Shown here piece after piece: positions 39,001-52,700 of a stretch of DNA of 64,000 nt (position 1 is its first letter; every line of letters starts with the position of its first letter). The notes beneath the pieces are model-generated. The model did not search any database, had not been told where the DNA came from, and was given only the letters and a program-made list of their open reading frames with translations. This stretch comes from Cladopsammia gracilis (Eukaryota > Cnidaria > Anthozoa > Scleractinia > Dendrophylliidae). A program made the translations under genes and the position numbers. The DNA is taken from assembly GCA_022457155.1 (NCBI GenBank), contig JAJGOT010000020.1:685001-749000 (forward strand), given 5' to 3'.

Positions 39001-39988
39001 GTGCTTTTACGGAGAAACATAAAATTATGTGTTAAAAGTAAAACTACATTCAGTAGCCGACACGATCGCTAACGTAACTGAAATGCAAAGTTATATAAAA
39101 CACGAATCGCGTAAATCAAACCTACGTGCGATTCAAGTCACGTAATGACCTTATGCGTGAAATTTCTGTTTGACCCTTACAGTCTCGCGCATTGCATGTC
39201 CGAAGAATGTTCTTTTTTGAAACTCGTATTTTCAAACGCGCATCGATCACCATTCAAATCCTTTCAATAAGAAAAAATTATTTCCATTATACAATTTAAA
39301 ACAAGTACTTAACGAAGTTTCATTAATAACACAGGTTCAGAAGAATCGGTGATGAAATAAGTAAGATAAAAAATTAAACCTCGAATTCTATTTTCGGAAT
39401 ACAATAAGAAATACAATTTTATCAGCTCTACCTATATATTGAAACCCGGGGATTGAAACCACTTAAAATAAGAAGCTATCTTAATTAGCTAGCTAACATT
39501 AACACACCATAACATGAAAATTCAACTAGACCTGAATATTTATTTACCGCATAGGTCTGTCGCTAAGTGTTGAGCATTTTAGACCGCTCTAAAAGAAAAT
39601 ATTTGGGAGGTTGATTAGTTAAATTATTGTGCAATGTGTTTTTTTCCTGGGTGAAAGAATAGACAAGGATTTCGTAAGAGAGTGAAAGTGTCGTAGATTC
39701 TGTAGGGCAGCGTGTAGTTTGAAGGATGGAAGCGATCGTAGTTTCAAGTGTCGGCTACTGAATGTTGTCTACATTTGAATTCGGATACTACACAAGACTA
39801 GTGTCTAACTAGAAAACTGTATGATTTACTTAGGCATTTCCTCACACGGTATTAGTTATTCCCCTTAATGTCTTAGTTATTTTAGTTATATGTTTTCTTG
39901 TAAAAAAAAATGCCATGAAAATGTGAAATAAAGAATTGTATTGTATTGTATTTCGTTTCCGATATAATTTTGTTCTCCGTAAAAGCAC
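39001..39988. mobile_element. Inverted-repeat-bounded segment with retroposon-like tail
   Basis: Arms GTGCTTTTACGGAGAAACAT and its complement lie at 39001 and 39961-39988. A second inverted pair (CATTCAGTAGCCGACAC, GTGTCGGCTACTGAATG) lies just inside at about 39047 and 39748. AATAAAG then (TTGTA)n at 39925-39955 looks like a retroposon 3' tail inserted in it. Confidence 0.6.
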
Positions 39989-40450
39989 TTAAAGCATTAC
40001 AGGAGATCGAGCGTTGAATGTATTTTACGGCAGTCTGGAAAACGTCAATTTTAATTAAATGAGAAAAAGAACATGATCTTTATGTCAACAATCACTTTGA
40101 TAACATAGTATAAAGGCAGGGCCGATACCACGTAGAACATTTGAGGTGGTTCAATACAGTTTTCTGGAGACCATACCAACATTTTTCAATCGGCTTTTAA
40201 GCGGTCTTCTCCAAGTCAGATCAACGTGAAATTTTCACCACTAACTGGTTTTGAATTGAAGTTTGGCAAGATATATTTTCTGGTAAAATCGATATTACCA
40301 TGACGACGATAAACAAGAAACTTAGAAATCAGTAAAAGTGAAATTTAGCGCGTTTAAGATTTCGCATTAAAAATCCCACATAGGCGTCTTAAAATATGGT
40401 ATATGGCATATACCAGTTTTAGTAAAATGTATGGAAAAGAACTCCCGATA

Positions 40451-40520
40451 CAGCGAACCCCCGTTATAATCAACACATTTTCCTATTCCCTTGGCACTTT
40501 GTTATATCGGGGTTCCACTG
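40451..40520. mobile_element. Tiny Tc1/mariner-type MITE, 70 bp
   Basis: CAGCGAACCCCCGTTATAA and TTATATCGGGGTTCCACTG form the ends, with TA on both flanks. This is the CAGTGGAACCCC end known from pogo/Tigger-like elements. Confidence 0.8.
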
Positions 40521-40955
40521 TAATTCGTTCGACTTTGGAAAATTGTGAATAATCCACTAGATTCTCCATACACGGTTCACTAGGGTCGCTACAAAGAAAG
40601 AATATAAACCCCCTGTTATTGGCTTTGAATGGCATCGGCACGTTTAAAAAAAACTACTAATTAAATACTTTCCAAGTCGAGGCTGGTTTACACTTGCGAC
40701 GAAAGTTGCTTTGTAGAGCGCGACAATAATCGCGCCAAAATCGCACGTGCAAACAGGTCATTACCGATGGATTATTCTTGAGCTGCACATATATATAAAC
40801 TCTTACCTATTACGCTTCATTAATGTTGTTGTGGAAATTGTTATGAACCTTTCTTGTCTACTCAGGTTATAAAATTTATAAGTCAATTCCAGCCTTGATC
40901 AGGCTAAAAATAGCAACAAATTTTCAAACGTTTTCCAAAGTAATATATTTCTTAA

Positions 40956-41988
40956 CCCTATTCAGACCGGGCTTTTTTGGATCTTCTGAGACCGGGGGGG
41001 GAGGATTCAGCCCCCCCCCCTTCGACACTTCTACAGGAAAGTAGGTATGGACACCAAATTTTCAGGAGACATTGTATGTCCGAAATTCTATCGATCCACA
41101 TAATTATGTTGTCATGACAACTTCTATGACGTCATAATTACGTCATATATTGACAGTTCATATAATTTTTTCTTACTCTGTAATTGTTTAAGCATTTGTA
41201 TAACAACAACTTTTTATGTTACCATGACAGTTAATGTGACGTCATCATGACGTCAATATGACGTCAGATGTGCAAGAAAACGTCCAAAAGGCGAGAAAAT
41301 GTCACCTTAAAATACTTAGAATGTATTTATTCTAAAAAAATACATAAAAAATAAATAAAGCTAAAATAACAAAAAATTAAGAAAAAACAACATTAAAAAA
41401 AAGAAGAAAATAAATTTCGAATATTTTTTTGGAGCCGCCATCTTGGATCCGCCATCTTGGATTATCGGAATATCGTATCCTGAGCACGGAATATGCGCTA
41501 AAATAACCCAAAATCACTCATAATTAAAAGATTAACATTTACGTCAAGCAAAGAGTAAAAAACAAAAATAAAAAAAATATGCGATAAAAGGTAGAAAAAA
41601 GTGAAATTTGAAAGTACTACAAAAAAGCCTCTTTAACTACGGTTACCATGGAAACGCCTCCTTACTTTTTTAATTTTGGATCAAGGACGACAACAATCCA
41701 TCGTTTGGTGTTTAAATCCATAATAAAGATCAGTGTAAAACAGAATAACATAAAATAAACAGAGGAAATACTTATCTCTCAAAATGAACAAAAAGCATCC
41801 GTCAAAATGTGGTTGCCATGGCAACGTCAAATTTTCTTTGACACCATACTTTCTGCCAAAATGTTCACAGATAAATTTTAGGAAAAGTCGAGAAGTTTCA
41901 TTAAGGCTGTAGGTAGAAAGGCTTAGAAGTTATAAACGTTCAAAGTCGGCGCGGGCACTTTCTGTCCCCCCCCCCGGTCTGAATAGGG
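40956..41988. mobile_element. Non-autonomous piggyBac-type element, 1033 bp
   Basis: Flanked by TTAA (40952-40955, 41989-41992), with ends CCCTATTCAGACCGGG and CCCGGTCTGAATAGGG. TTAA plus CCC termini are the piggyBac signature. The interior has G/C runs by each end, repeated TGACGTCA motifs and ATGGCAAC/GTTGCCATGG motifs, but no transposase. Confidence 0.9.
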
Positions 41989-42394
41989 TTAAAATGGCGT
42001 GTCTTCGATGCTTGTACACTTCACTTTATGCTTTAGAGAAAAGGTCACAAAAAACAAATACAGTTTATCATTCCTTTAGCCGTGTCCTTTTTAACGCTTG
42101 GTCTTTATGACTATTTAGCCGAGAAATGTCCAGAAATGCAGGCAGAGCGGGCCACACTACCCCATGACTCCATCACAAAGTGTTCTCACCTATAAAAGTT
42201 CACCAAAACACACGAAATTCTGTCACACATGAAGTAATATGAAAACGACAAACAACTCTGTCAAATATGAAGTACTCCTCAAACAATACTTGTCTGCATT
42301 TCTGGACATAAATGATTTAGCCGTGATTTTTTGGAGCTCCTGTGCCTTCGTAACTTCAAGAGCATTAAAGCTATGATAATGAAACTTGGAAAGA

Positions 42395-42880
42395 ATAGAA
42401 TAGCTAGAATAGAATAGAATAGAATAGAACCTATTCCGTCCGTCGATAATGACCTATTTTATAGAGGGTACATAGTACGTCCAAAAATGTTTGCAAAATG
42501 GGACAATGACGTAAAGTTACGTCAGAATTACGCCTTTAGTTCTTAACAGCTGCGATCATTAATCCACCATCTTGGATTTCTCCAAAACCTAAAAAAATCG
42601 TTCAAATTGAGTCAAAAATACATGTAATCCAAACTAATAAAGAAACGCTAAAATGGTATAAATTAAAAGCGTAAATCGATAAACTTAAAACTTTTATTAA
42701 AATGTAAAAATAATCCAAATTTCGAAAAACATGGCTGTCAAAATCTTGTTGTCATGGAAACATCAAGTCGCGTGAACAATAAAATATCATATTAAATTGT
42801 TGCCAGATAACTTTTAGGAAATCTTACGACGTTTGGTGGCGTTTGCTTTGATATTAAAAGAAGTTATGAATATTCAAAGT
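42395..42880. repeat. (AATAG)n and diverged partial copy of the piggyBac-type element
   Basis: An AATAG pentamer run at 42395-42432 is followed by sequence resembling the interior of 40956-41988 (TTACGTCA, CCATCTTGGAT, GTTGTCATGGAAACATCAAG). It stops shortly before the first recognised Roco exon. Confidence 0.6.
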
Positions 42881-42942
42881 CAGCAACGTTTGCTAGTGTT
42901 ATGCAATGATAGTGTTACATGTATCTATGATTTGTATTTCAG

Positions 42943-43748
42943 CAATTTGCAGCTTATTAAGGAAAGATACTGGGAACAGAAGGAAAGGATGGAAGCTAAA
43001 GCTAAAGACGCTTACAGACGTGGAGAATACCAGCAAAGCATAGAGTATGCCAAACAATTGCTGAGTATCGCCAAGGATGTGGGTGATAATAAAAAAGAAG
43101 CAGTAGCATGCTGTATTCTAGCCTGGTCGTATTACGAGGTTGAAGAGTACGAACACAGCATAAAATACGGCAAACAAGCGCTGAATATTGCCAATGATGT
43201 GAGAGATAGGGGACTGCAAGCAGAAGCGTGCGATATTCTAGCCGGGTCATATTATCGCTTTGTGGATTACAACAAAAGTATAGAGTACGGCAAAAAAGCG
43301 CTGAGAATTGCCAAGAATATGGGATATCGGGAACGTGAAGCAGACGCGTGCAATGTTCTGGCGTCTTCGTATTACGAGATTGGAGACTACGATCAAAGTA
43401 CGGAATATGGCAAAGAAGAGCTGGGTATTGCCAAGGAAGGGGGAGATAGAAAACGGCAAGCAAAAGTATGCGATTTTCTAGCCAAGTCGTATTGTCGGTT
43501 TGGAGACTACAAACAAAGCATTAAATACGGCAAACAAGAGCTGGCTATTGCCAAGGAAGTGGCATATAGGAAAGGAGAAAGAGAAGCGTACACAATTTTA
43601 GCAAGGTCGTATAGCGAACTTGGAGACCACAAAAAGGCTAATGAATATAGCAAACTCCAACAGAATTTGCAAAAAAATGCTTTAGACGATCAGTCGTATT
43701 CAGACGATGTGAAAGAAGATGGAGCACCAGCCGCAGAAGGTAGTTCAG
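42943..43748 (+). CDS. Exon: TPR array of the Roco gene
   Basis: Six tandem repeats with a 120-bp (40-residue) pitch follow the pattern SYYxxGDYxxSIEYGKxxLxIAKxxGDRxxxA. That is the spacing of GPSM2/LGN- and TTC28-type TPRs rather than the 34-residue canonical TPR. The open frame runs to a stop just past 43760, but GTAAAG after 43748 is a usable donor. Splicing there gives the phase needed by the Roc exon at 45567. DNA identity between repeats is high enough to suggest recent internal duplication. Confidence 0.85.
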
Positions 43749-46700
43749 GTAAAGAGGTCCCAATCTGATCATTCCATTTTCTTAATGTACATGTACGTTA
43801 TTTGATGCAAAGGAAAATCCTTCTTTAGTTTCAAAGACATGCTCAAGCAGTTTAGGACCTCAGAGTTTAAAGTGTGTTCGCTAAACATGGTTGATCCACA
43901 GTATTTTCGGCTATACTTTTCCGATGGCGGTATAACATACAAGTAATTTTAAAACCTTCTACCTTTGGGATGATTGTTTTCGAGTTTTGAAATTAGAGAC
44001 TGAAAACGACCTGAGTCCCCACATTCCAAACTAAAAGGGCTGGGATATATGATGTTTTCTGTTTTGTACACAAAAATTGGATATGAATATCGCCTATTTT
44101 CGCTTTTAAATTTCCCGCGCGCCTCCATTTTGAATATTTATGACGTCATATGGTTGCCCAATTGTTCCAAACAAAAGAGCATCGATTCTTAACAATAGCG
44201 GCAACCAAATGACGTAAAAGTAACCTGTTTCGGGTAGTTTGTAATAATGCAGATGGCGAACCCGAAAGACCAGTACAACTCGATCTATCATGTTAGTGGG
44301 AAACATATTTTTGCGTAGGATGTAAAAACCTAACCGAATTCAGGGTCGAACTAGATGAGCCCGTGTTTATTGCAATAGGAGGTGAAACAGACAAAGAGCG
44401 TCACCGACATAGCGCCGATAGAACAAAACCTTAGAGGCAGTGTACTAGTGTGGCAACTAAAGTTTTTTTATATTGTCCCATGAAAAGTTGTTAAAGACTG
44501 GGCGCTATGTCCATGACACCATTTAGTAAAAACAACAAACAATCCAACAAAAGTCCTAATTGAATCTTATGAAATATGGAAATATTTTTCCAAATGGTCT
44601 TGATAGCACAAGTGTTAATAATATTTTCAAAAATACAACCACACTTTTGATTTTGCGGAACATGTTTCGATGTTTCAAACATCATCATCAGCCATAGTGA
44701 GTGTTACAATAATTTTTTTAAAAATAGACGTATATATAAAATACTATTAATACAATGATTATTTGTTATTCTTTTGTTTTAACATTAAGAAGATTGTAAA
44801 CTTGAAGTATCTAACTTCCATTTTTCCAAATTACCTTACATTGGTTTCTATTCATCTTATACTAAAAAGAAAATTTCATCTATTATCAGTAAGTACTGTA
44901 AGGATTTAAAAGTTAAAGTAATTTTCTCTCCATTCAAACTTTGCAACATTTTAAGTCCTAAGGATTCTATTCCGGATTCTCTCAAATCACGTGTTGTTTA
45001 CAAATTTACTTGTGCGGGCTGTGGTGCTCGCTATGTTGGTGAAACCAACAGGCATTTCTATACACGTGTAAATGAGCACCTTTCCCGGGATAAAAATTCT
45101 CATATTTCTAAACATCTAAGTCTAAAAATTGTCAAGATGTTTGTGATGTCTCTTGTTTCAAAACTATTGATAATGCCACCTCCTATTATCAACTCAAAAT
45201 CAAGGAGAGCTTTCATATTAAGCGTTTGAAACCTGAACTTAACAAACAAGTTGATCATGTCAGTTTATCATTGCATTTTTAACTTTTACCGCTTTTTTTC
45301 TTTTGTCATTTGTTTATTTTGCTATAATGTTATTGGTTAGTTTGAATTTTAAATACTTTTAACGAACACTTCATTACAAATAATCATTGTATTAATAGTA
45401 TTATATATATATATACGTCTATTTTTTAAAAATTATTGTAACACTCACTATGGCTGATGATGATGTTTGAAACATCGAAGCATGTTCCGCAAAATCAAAA
45501 GTGTGGTTGTATTTTTGGAAATATTTTTACCTTTACCGAAAACTGTATTAAAAATGTTTTCCCTAGTTCCAAGTGAGATTAAAGCACGAGGACCAAGAGC
45601 AAAGCTTGCCTATGAAAATGCTTAAAAAACTGGAAAAGTGAAAGTGTACCGTGCTCGAATCATGCTAATAGGTCAAGATCGAGCTGGCAAGACGAGTTTG
45701 AAGAAGTGTTTCCTAGGTCTTCCATTTGACCCCAAAGAGCAGAGCACTGAAGGAATTGAAGTTGACCCATCAAAATTCGACATTGACGTTGATCAAGTTA
45801 AGAATTGGCAACGCACTGATGAAAAGTTAGATGTATCCTACTTTGTTCACGATCTTGCAAGGATGGTGGCTGGAGAACTTCAAGAAAAAAATGAAACACA
45901 GATGGATCCAGAACTTCAAAACAAAGCAGAGGAGATACAATCTAAAACAAGGCAGGTTGGTGTCAACAAAAAAATAAAATGTTATAGCTTAAAATAAACG
46001 AAATTGTTACCAAATGATATTCATCCCTTTTCCATTAATTAGAGATGGGTATTTTACAGTTTTAAAAGCATCGGAGAGTGAAGTCTCAGGGTCGATAGTC
46101 AATGTTTAAGTATTCGTTTCCAACGCATTTGAACAAAGGATGGCTATTTAGACCTCAAACCGGATCTACAAGGTCGATCTTTTAAAAATGTAAACTTTCA
46201 GGCGTTTTATCGAACCTGGTTACGAACAATAGGTTGCTACATCTTGACAGTTGGTCATGTTTTACCTTTGGCTCGTACACTGACATTCGTTGGACTCGTC
46301 AAGTCTCTTTAGTGACTCTCCTTTACTTACATGTTCGCCCGGCCCTACTTGAGATACTCGCTACTTTGATTTTGCATACTTCTTGCAGTAAAAAAAAAAA
46401 AGATTGAACTTATGACAACTAAGGAAAGTTGATTGCTGCATTCTCCCTTGCCGCCTCGTTAAAGTTACAGTATGCCATCGAGGATGTCTCCAGTGTAACA
46501 GCTCTAGCGTCTCGATCGCGAGATTACCCTTAAAATACCTGAAACCCTACATCAAATTAAAGCTTATAGAACTGGCTATCTAAATATAATTTTCATTTTC
46601 AAATATAATGAACTGTCGAATTTGTTTTCGAATTCTAAATGCGAGCAGCATCTGAAACAGCTTTTGGAAGCTACAACTCAAAGCGATTGATATTATATTT

Positions 46701-49700
46701 TGCTATTTGATTTGTTTTCTGGTTTCCGGACCCGAAGCGCTAAAAAACGTAACGTTTTCTGCGTTTCCCATATTCAACTTCAGTGAAAAGTTACAGAGCA
46801 TTTTGGAAATAGGGCAAAAAAAAAAAACTGGAGTACTTGCGTGGAAATGGCACTAAACGAAACTCCCAGACATCTTTTTATTATAACTAACCTACTTACT
46901 TTCTTAATTTGAGTTTCGTTGTAGCTCTTTAAAGTGTTCCCTACAAGCCAAAAATTCACTTAGAGAAAACAGCGCTTCAAAACTCGCGTGATAAACAAAC
47001 TTCCGGTCAAAACGTCATACCGTCATTTCTCCGCCAATTCTCACTCTTTTTCGATATTTTTTTAATGGAAGATCATTCTGAAACCTCCATTTTTATCTCC
47101 TAAAACAAATTTCGAGAAAATGGTCGATCTGAAGGTACTCAGAAACTTTAAACTTGTTGGCTTGAGACGATTTGATGGCCAATTTGATGGCCAACTTTAA
47201 TAATGAATTGCAAAAAATCAGGATATCAATTAAATGATCATCATGAAATAAAATTCCCCACCCGCCGGGTCAACGAAACGACAATTGTAGGTAAAAGATA
47301 CTTTAGCAGTTACATGTAAAATGGCATCTTTTTCTATAGTGTACAACTACAACAGATTAACTATCAACTGTTTTTGTGATTCAGATTGGGGAAGATAAAA
47401 GCGAGGTAACACAAGAATTTCAAGTTAGTCATCATATTGTTGGCCACAGTGAATGTGCAACTAGTCAACCTGTTATTCCTGAATTGAAGATCAATGCTGC
47501 TTTTCCTCCAGAAGAATTCACACGTCTTCTTGTTCGGCATTTGACAGGCTTAAAATTACAAACTGAAGCCGCCGCAGTTGAGCACCACATGACTCTGGAT
47601 CTCTGGGACTTTGCAGGACAGCATGTATATTATGCTAGCTATCCAGTGTTCTTATCACTGCGAGCAGTTTATATGCTGGTATACAACCTCAGCAAAGGAT
47701 TACAAAACACTGCACAGCCTTGTGTCAGACAAGGAATTCATGAAACTCTTCTCAGGAACCCAAATTATGAAACGAATTTGGAAAATTTATTGTCCTGGCT
47801 GGTTTCAGTCAGTTCTGTGTGTTCATCAAAACCAGAAATGGATGAAAGCAAAGCGACAAGGAAACACCTGCCTTATCTTCGTCCTCCCATATTCATCGTA
47901 GGAACACACGCGGATAAACCACATCAGGACATAAAAAAGATGGAGTTGCAGATTCAGAGGGAGATTTCTGGAAAGGACTACGAAGGTCACGTAATCCGTC
48001 CTTTCTTCTCAGTTGACAACACGCAAGGATCATCTGGTGAGAGGGTTGCTGCACTTCAGAAAGAAATGATTAAAGTGTTGAAGCAAGAGCCATACATGGG
48101 GGAAGAGGTACCAGTTCGGTAAGTTTTGCAGCCAAGAGAACTAAAATGATAACCTTACCGCCCCTTACCGTATTATTTGTTTAGTAATGGCAATCATATG
48201 GTTTCGAGTAAACTACTTACGGCTTTTTTGCCATAGATTTCTTTGGAATAGCTTACCAATCGAGTTGCGGCAGGCTGACTCTCTTAGAGCATTTAATATT
48301 ATTGTTGTATAGTTATTGATTATTTAGAGTAATTTTAGAGTAATGTAGTTCTAGCTATTACATATTTTATAGATGAGTTTAACGTGTCTAAATAAAGTTA
48401 TCCTATCCTATCCTATCCTATCCTTTTCTATCCTATCGTATCCTATCCTATCCTAACCATATCTCTCAGTTCCTCTTCGTTGATCCTATCCTATCCTATT
48501 CTATCCTATCGTATCCTATCCTATCCTATCCTATCCTATCCTATCCTATCCTATCCTATCCTAACCATATCTCTCAGTTCCTCTTCGTTGATCCTATCCT
48601 ATCCTATTCTATCCTATGGTATCCTATCCTATCCTATCCTATCCTATCGTATCCTATCCTATCCTATCCTATCCTATCCTATCCTAACCATATCTCTCAG
48701 TTCCTCTTCGTTGATCACCTTTAATCTTTTAAGTCCAAGCAGTTACTACCGGCATACGCCTGACATTTTATTTTCTTTTATGTTTTGAGTCAGCATCATT
48801 TCAATGTTCTGGAATTATACCTTTCTTGATTACTTTATTTTCTGTCTGTAGCTGTTACCCTGTTGTTTGCTGTTACCATATTAAGTAATGATCTGCATAA
48901 GACGGATTAAGTGTTCAACGGCAATGCATGATGGAATGTAAACTTTTTTCATTGTTTTAACTAGTGATCTCATTGGCCTAGACTCAAAAACCGTTAAAAA
49001 CTTAAGGTTCAAGGTGCATTAAGTCTAATTTTTTTAAGGTTTCAAGTAATTTGACACCCAATCGCACAACATGCAAGTTGTAAAAGATATCGTATTTGGG
49101 GAACTTCATCAAAGAAGCAAAATTATTAGCTATTGTCTTCTGCTATTCTGATTGGTTAAGCACGAACCTTCCTAAAATTTACTTGACGCAAATGGATTTT
49201 CTTTATTTTTATAATGAAATATAATTATGAACCATCAGATCCTCCTCTATTCTTGAAACCAAAGATATTCTATGTGGGAAAGGGCCAATGCCGCAGAACA
49301 ATGAAGTTTAATATAGTTCTTATGTGGAGCATTACTTAATTTGTTTTTTATTCAAATGTAAGTCATGTAAATGTAAAAGCTTGTAATGTTTAATGTTTAA
49401 TAATAAAAAAACGAGTAAGAATGTTCGTCCTCTTCCATATTTTTAAACTACAAGCAACTGAAGCCATGCCTAGTTACAAGTTCCGTTTTTTTTTTCAAAG
49501 TATGGTTATTTTTCCATGCGTTTTTTCTCCAAAAAGCAGTCGGTGGCTCCCCATTTTTCGCATTTCTGACAAGAATAATTCAAAATTTAGCTGTGGTATT
49601 ATTTTAAAGAAAATCTGTGTTGTAAAAGAATTCCGCGTAAACGTTTTTACAACATTCCTGTAATATTCCACTGCCTTTCTTCAAAGCAGCTCATTCCTTA

Positions 49701-52700
49701 CATGAGGAGCAGCCCGAGCCTGCTGTTAGTAAGCGTAAGATGTCTGAACCAATTTAGGCCCAAAAGTTAAAACTATATGGAACTAAAACTATAAAACTAT
49801 AAAGAATTAAGAGCCATTAAACTTTTTTTGAGACGGCATTCTTGCTGTACTTGTTTGGACCTTTACATGCACAGGTTACATGGAGAAACATTCCTAGCTT
49901 TACACCTTCAAGCTGTTGTGTACTTTTACAAAAAATTCCTTCGATATTTGCTCTTCAGGTGGTTAAACTTCGAGAAGGTTGTTCAAGCTTTAGTTGCCGA
50001 GGAGGTGTACTATTTGAATGTCGAACAGCTTCAATCCATTATCCAAGAAGTGTGCTTCATCGAAGACGAGAATGAGGCCGCCACCATGTTGGATTTTTAC
50101 CATGATCTTGGCATGATTGTAAAACATCGTAACACAGTTGTACTTAGGGCTCAATGGCTTATTGACGTCTTCAAGCAACTTATAACCATCCGTTCTTTCA
50201 GTGACATGGTAAGAAACAGAACCTTAAAGTGCATTGTTATTTATAACAATAGTCAGTTAAAGGGATGATTTACAAAGAATCGATTTATACCGGTGTGACT
50301 TGGCTGATACTTGATTTATACCTGGCTTAACACTCCATAGCGTTTGCTTGAAATAATTATTTCAAGCAAACGCCAAACCCCCCAATATAAAAACTAAAGA
50401 CTGTTGCTCGTTTTTTTTTTCTCTCGCTCTCACTCCCTTTCCCTCTTCTCTCTCTTCTCTGTGATTTTCAGGCTAATTGGGCTCATAAAAAACCTTGTTT
50501 GGGCTAGTTGTAGTGAAATTGCGTAAATTTTCGTTGAACACGTTTTCAAAAATCCAGGTATATATATTAAGTAGAAACGTACAGCTGGATTATTTGGTAT
50601 ATAAATTTATTATATACATACTGAGATTTACACACCAGAAAACTATGAGATAAAAATCGTCCCTTCACGTATGACAAGCCATCCTATTGGTTATACGATT
50701 TTCCTCACTAGTGAAGAATATCGTATGACCAATCAGAATCGCGATACGACATTTTTCACTAGTGACAAAAATCGTACGCGGGAATTCCCGCCATTCAGTG
50801 TGCCTTCGCCCTCCTTGAAGGCCTCGAAGAAATTCATTCATGGCGACAAAAGGGTTTAAAGTTCCATCACTTCAATGAAAAATGCGGATTTCTGCGGACC
50901 TAAAGAAAATAACTTTAACAGATTTTGCTAAAAGGGAAAATATACGTTTAACAGGAGAAAGAATAAGGCTAAAAGAAGCTAAAAAAAAAGCAATTAAATC
51001 GCCAAACGTGCAAGCAAGTTTGAACTCTCGCCATTTGTTGTTGTTATCAAAGCGGCAAAAACTTCAAAACACAGGTACGCAAACTGCTTTGTTTTTGTCG
51101 TAAAGTGTCTTAAGTATAGTCTTGTTGTAGTTTTGGAAAAAATTATTGTCGTTGTTTTTTTTTGTTAGATGTGTGAATTCGGTGAATTTTTTCACTTGAA
51201 AGTGTCTGGCAATAAACCAAGAACCCTTAACTTCTGCCAAAGTGTTGATAATTTAATCGTTTCGTCTTGTTTTTCTGTTGTGTAAATCTCAGTATGCATA
51301 TAATAAACAAATTACTTCACGGTTCGTTCGCCTGTACGATTTTTATTCACTCGTTGGAAAGAATCACAAACTCACTTGCTCGCAAAGCCTCGCTCGTTCG
51401 TTTGTGATTCTTTCCAACTCGTGAATAAAAATCGTACGCGCTCACCAACCGTGAAGTAACCTCTATATATACATGAACGGTTTGAAGGTGCTTCCTGAGC
51501 CAACGAAAGATGTCATACCAAATGGATCACGATAATGGATTCAAAGTCCGGATTCGGTGGATATGATTGAAAACAAGTTGCGAAGACCGAAAATGGACAA
51601 CTTTTGGTATAAAAAAATATAAAAATTTAGTTAAAAACGTTTCGGTCTCTCGACCTGCATCAGTTGTAAAAACAGTTACACACGAGACTTAATTAATAAA
51701 TACAGTTACAACAATGACTTAAAGTTGAACTACTGATAAATTACGTAACAAAATAAAAGCAAAATTACAACAATAAGACAATAATAGAAGTGATAACGAA
51801 ACTTAACCAAAGGATAACAATAAGTGCTACAAATAAACTAATGAGCTACGGTAAAGTTAACAATAGAAAGTATAATTACTAAGAAAAACAATAAATAAAT
51901 GGTAAAAGTTATGTAATTGCCCCAGCGTAACAAGTTTTCCATTCAGGGCCCTGAAGAATCATATACGCCAATATCACAACGAAATCCCCGAGCAGGGTCC
52001 TTAAGCAATGAGTAATAAATTCCGCACTCAGAGCCTTTGAGTGACGAGGCCAGCACAGGGGCGGATCCAGAAATTTCTGAAAGGGGGGTCTGGATGCATG
52101 TTCCCCGGAAAATGTTTCCAATTTTACCCTCTAAAGCGCCATTTCCGGTATTCCTGAGAGTCGAAAAGCGTTTGTTAAGCCAATAACTTGACAATCAGTC
52201 AATTGGTGGAAGTGAAACAACTACGTATAAAACAATTTTATTCTATTATTTTTTATGAACCACATGGGAGACACAGGTCTGATAGGGGGGTCCGGACACT
52301 CCCCCCCCCCCCCCCCCATCCGACCCTCCCCCTGGATCCGCCACCGCAGCACAAAAATAACAAATTCCCCGAACGAGGCCCTTGAACACTAAGGCAATTA
52401 CAAAAGGCGATAAAAGATATAAAAATTAATGCTAAAAGTCTACTGTAAGAAAATCGCAACCTAGTGATAACCCCCCACCCCCCCTTTTAATTTTAGTGTA
52501 ATGAATACGATTTTTTGAATGAAATTCCTGCCTTTTATTTAGCCCAAAAGGCGAAAGGGAAAATAGCTGCGCACTACAGTACGCTTCTTTAGTGACAAGT
52601 AATTTTTCTGTGTCTTGAGTTGTGTTGTTTGAATTTGGTCTATGCATTGAAAAGTAAAAACGGATAGAAATGTGTGGTTTTCTGTTGAAGTGTATGGCAA

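Noticed and set aside
43002..43463. Minus-strand frames opposite the TPR exon
   Set aside because: Periodic shadows of the TPR repeats.
44620..45530. Group I intron homing endonuclease as an explanation for the GIY-YIG motif
   Set aside because: The terminal repeats and the IKRLKPELN tail fit Penelope-like elements better, and a second similar element lies in the same gene.
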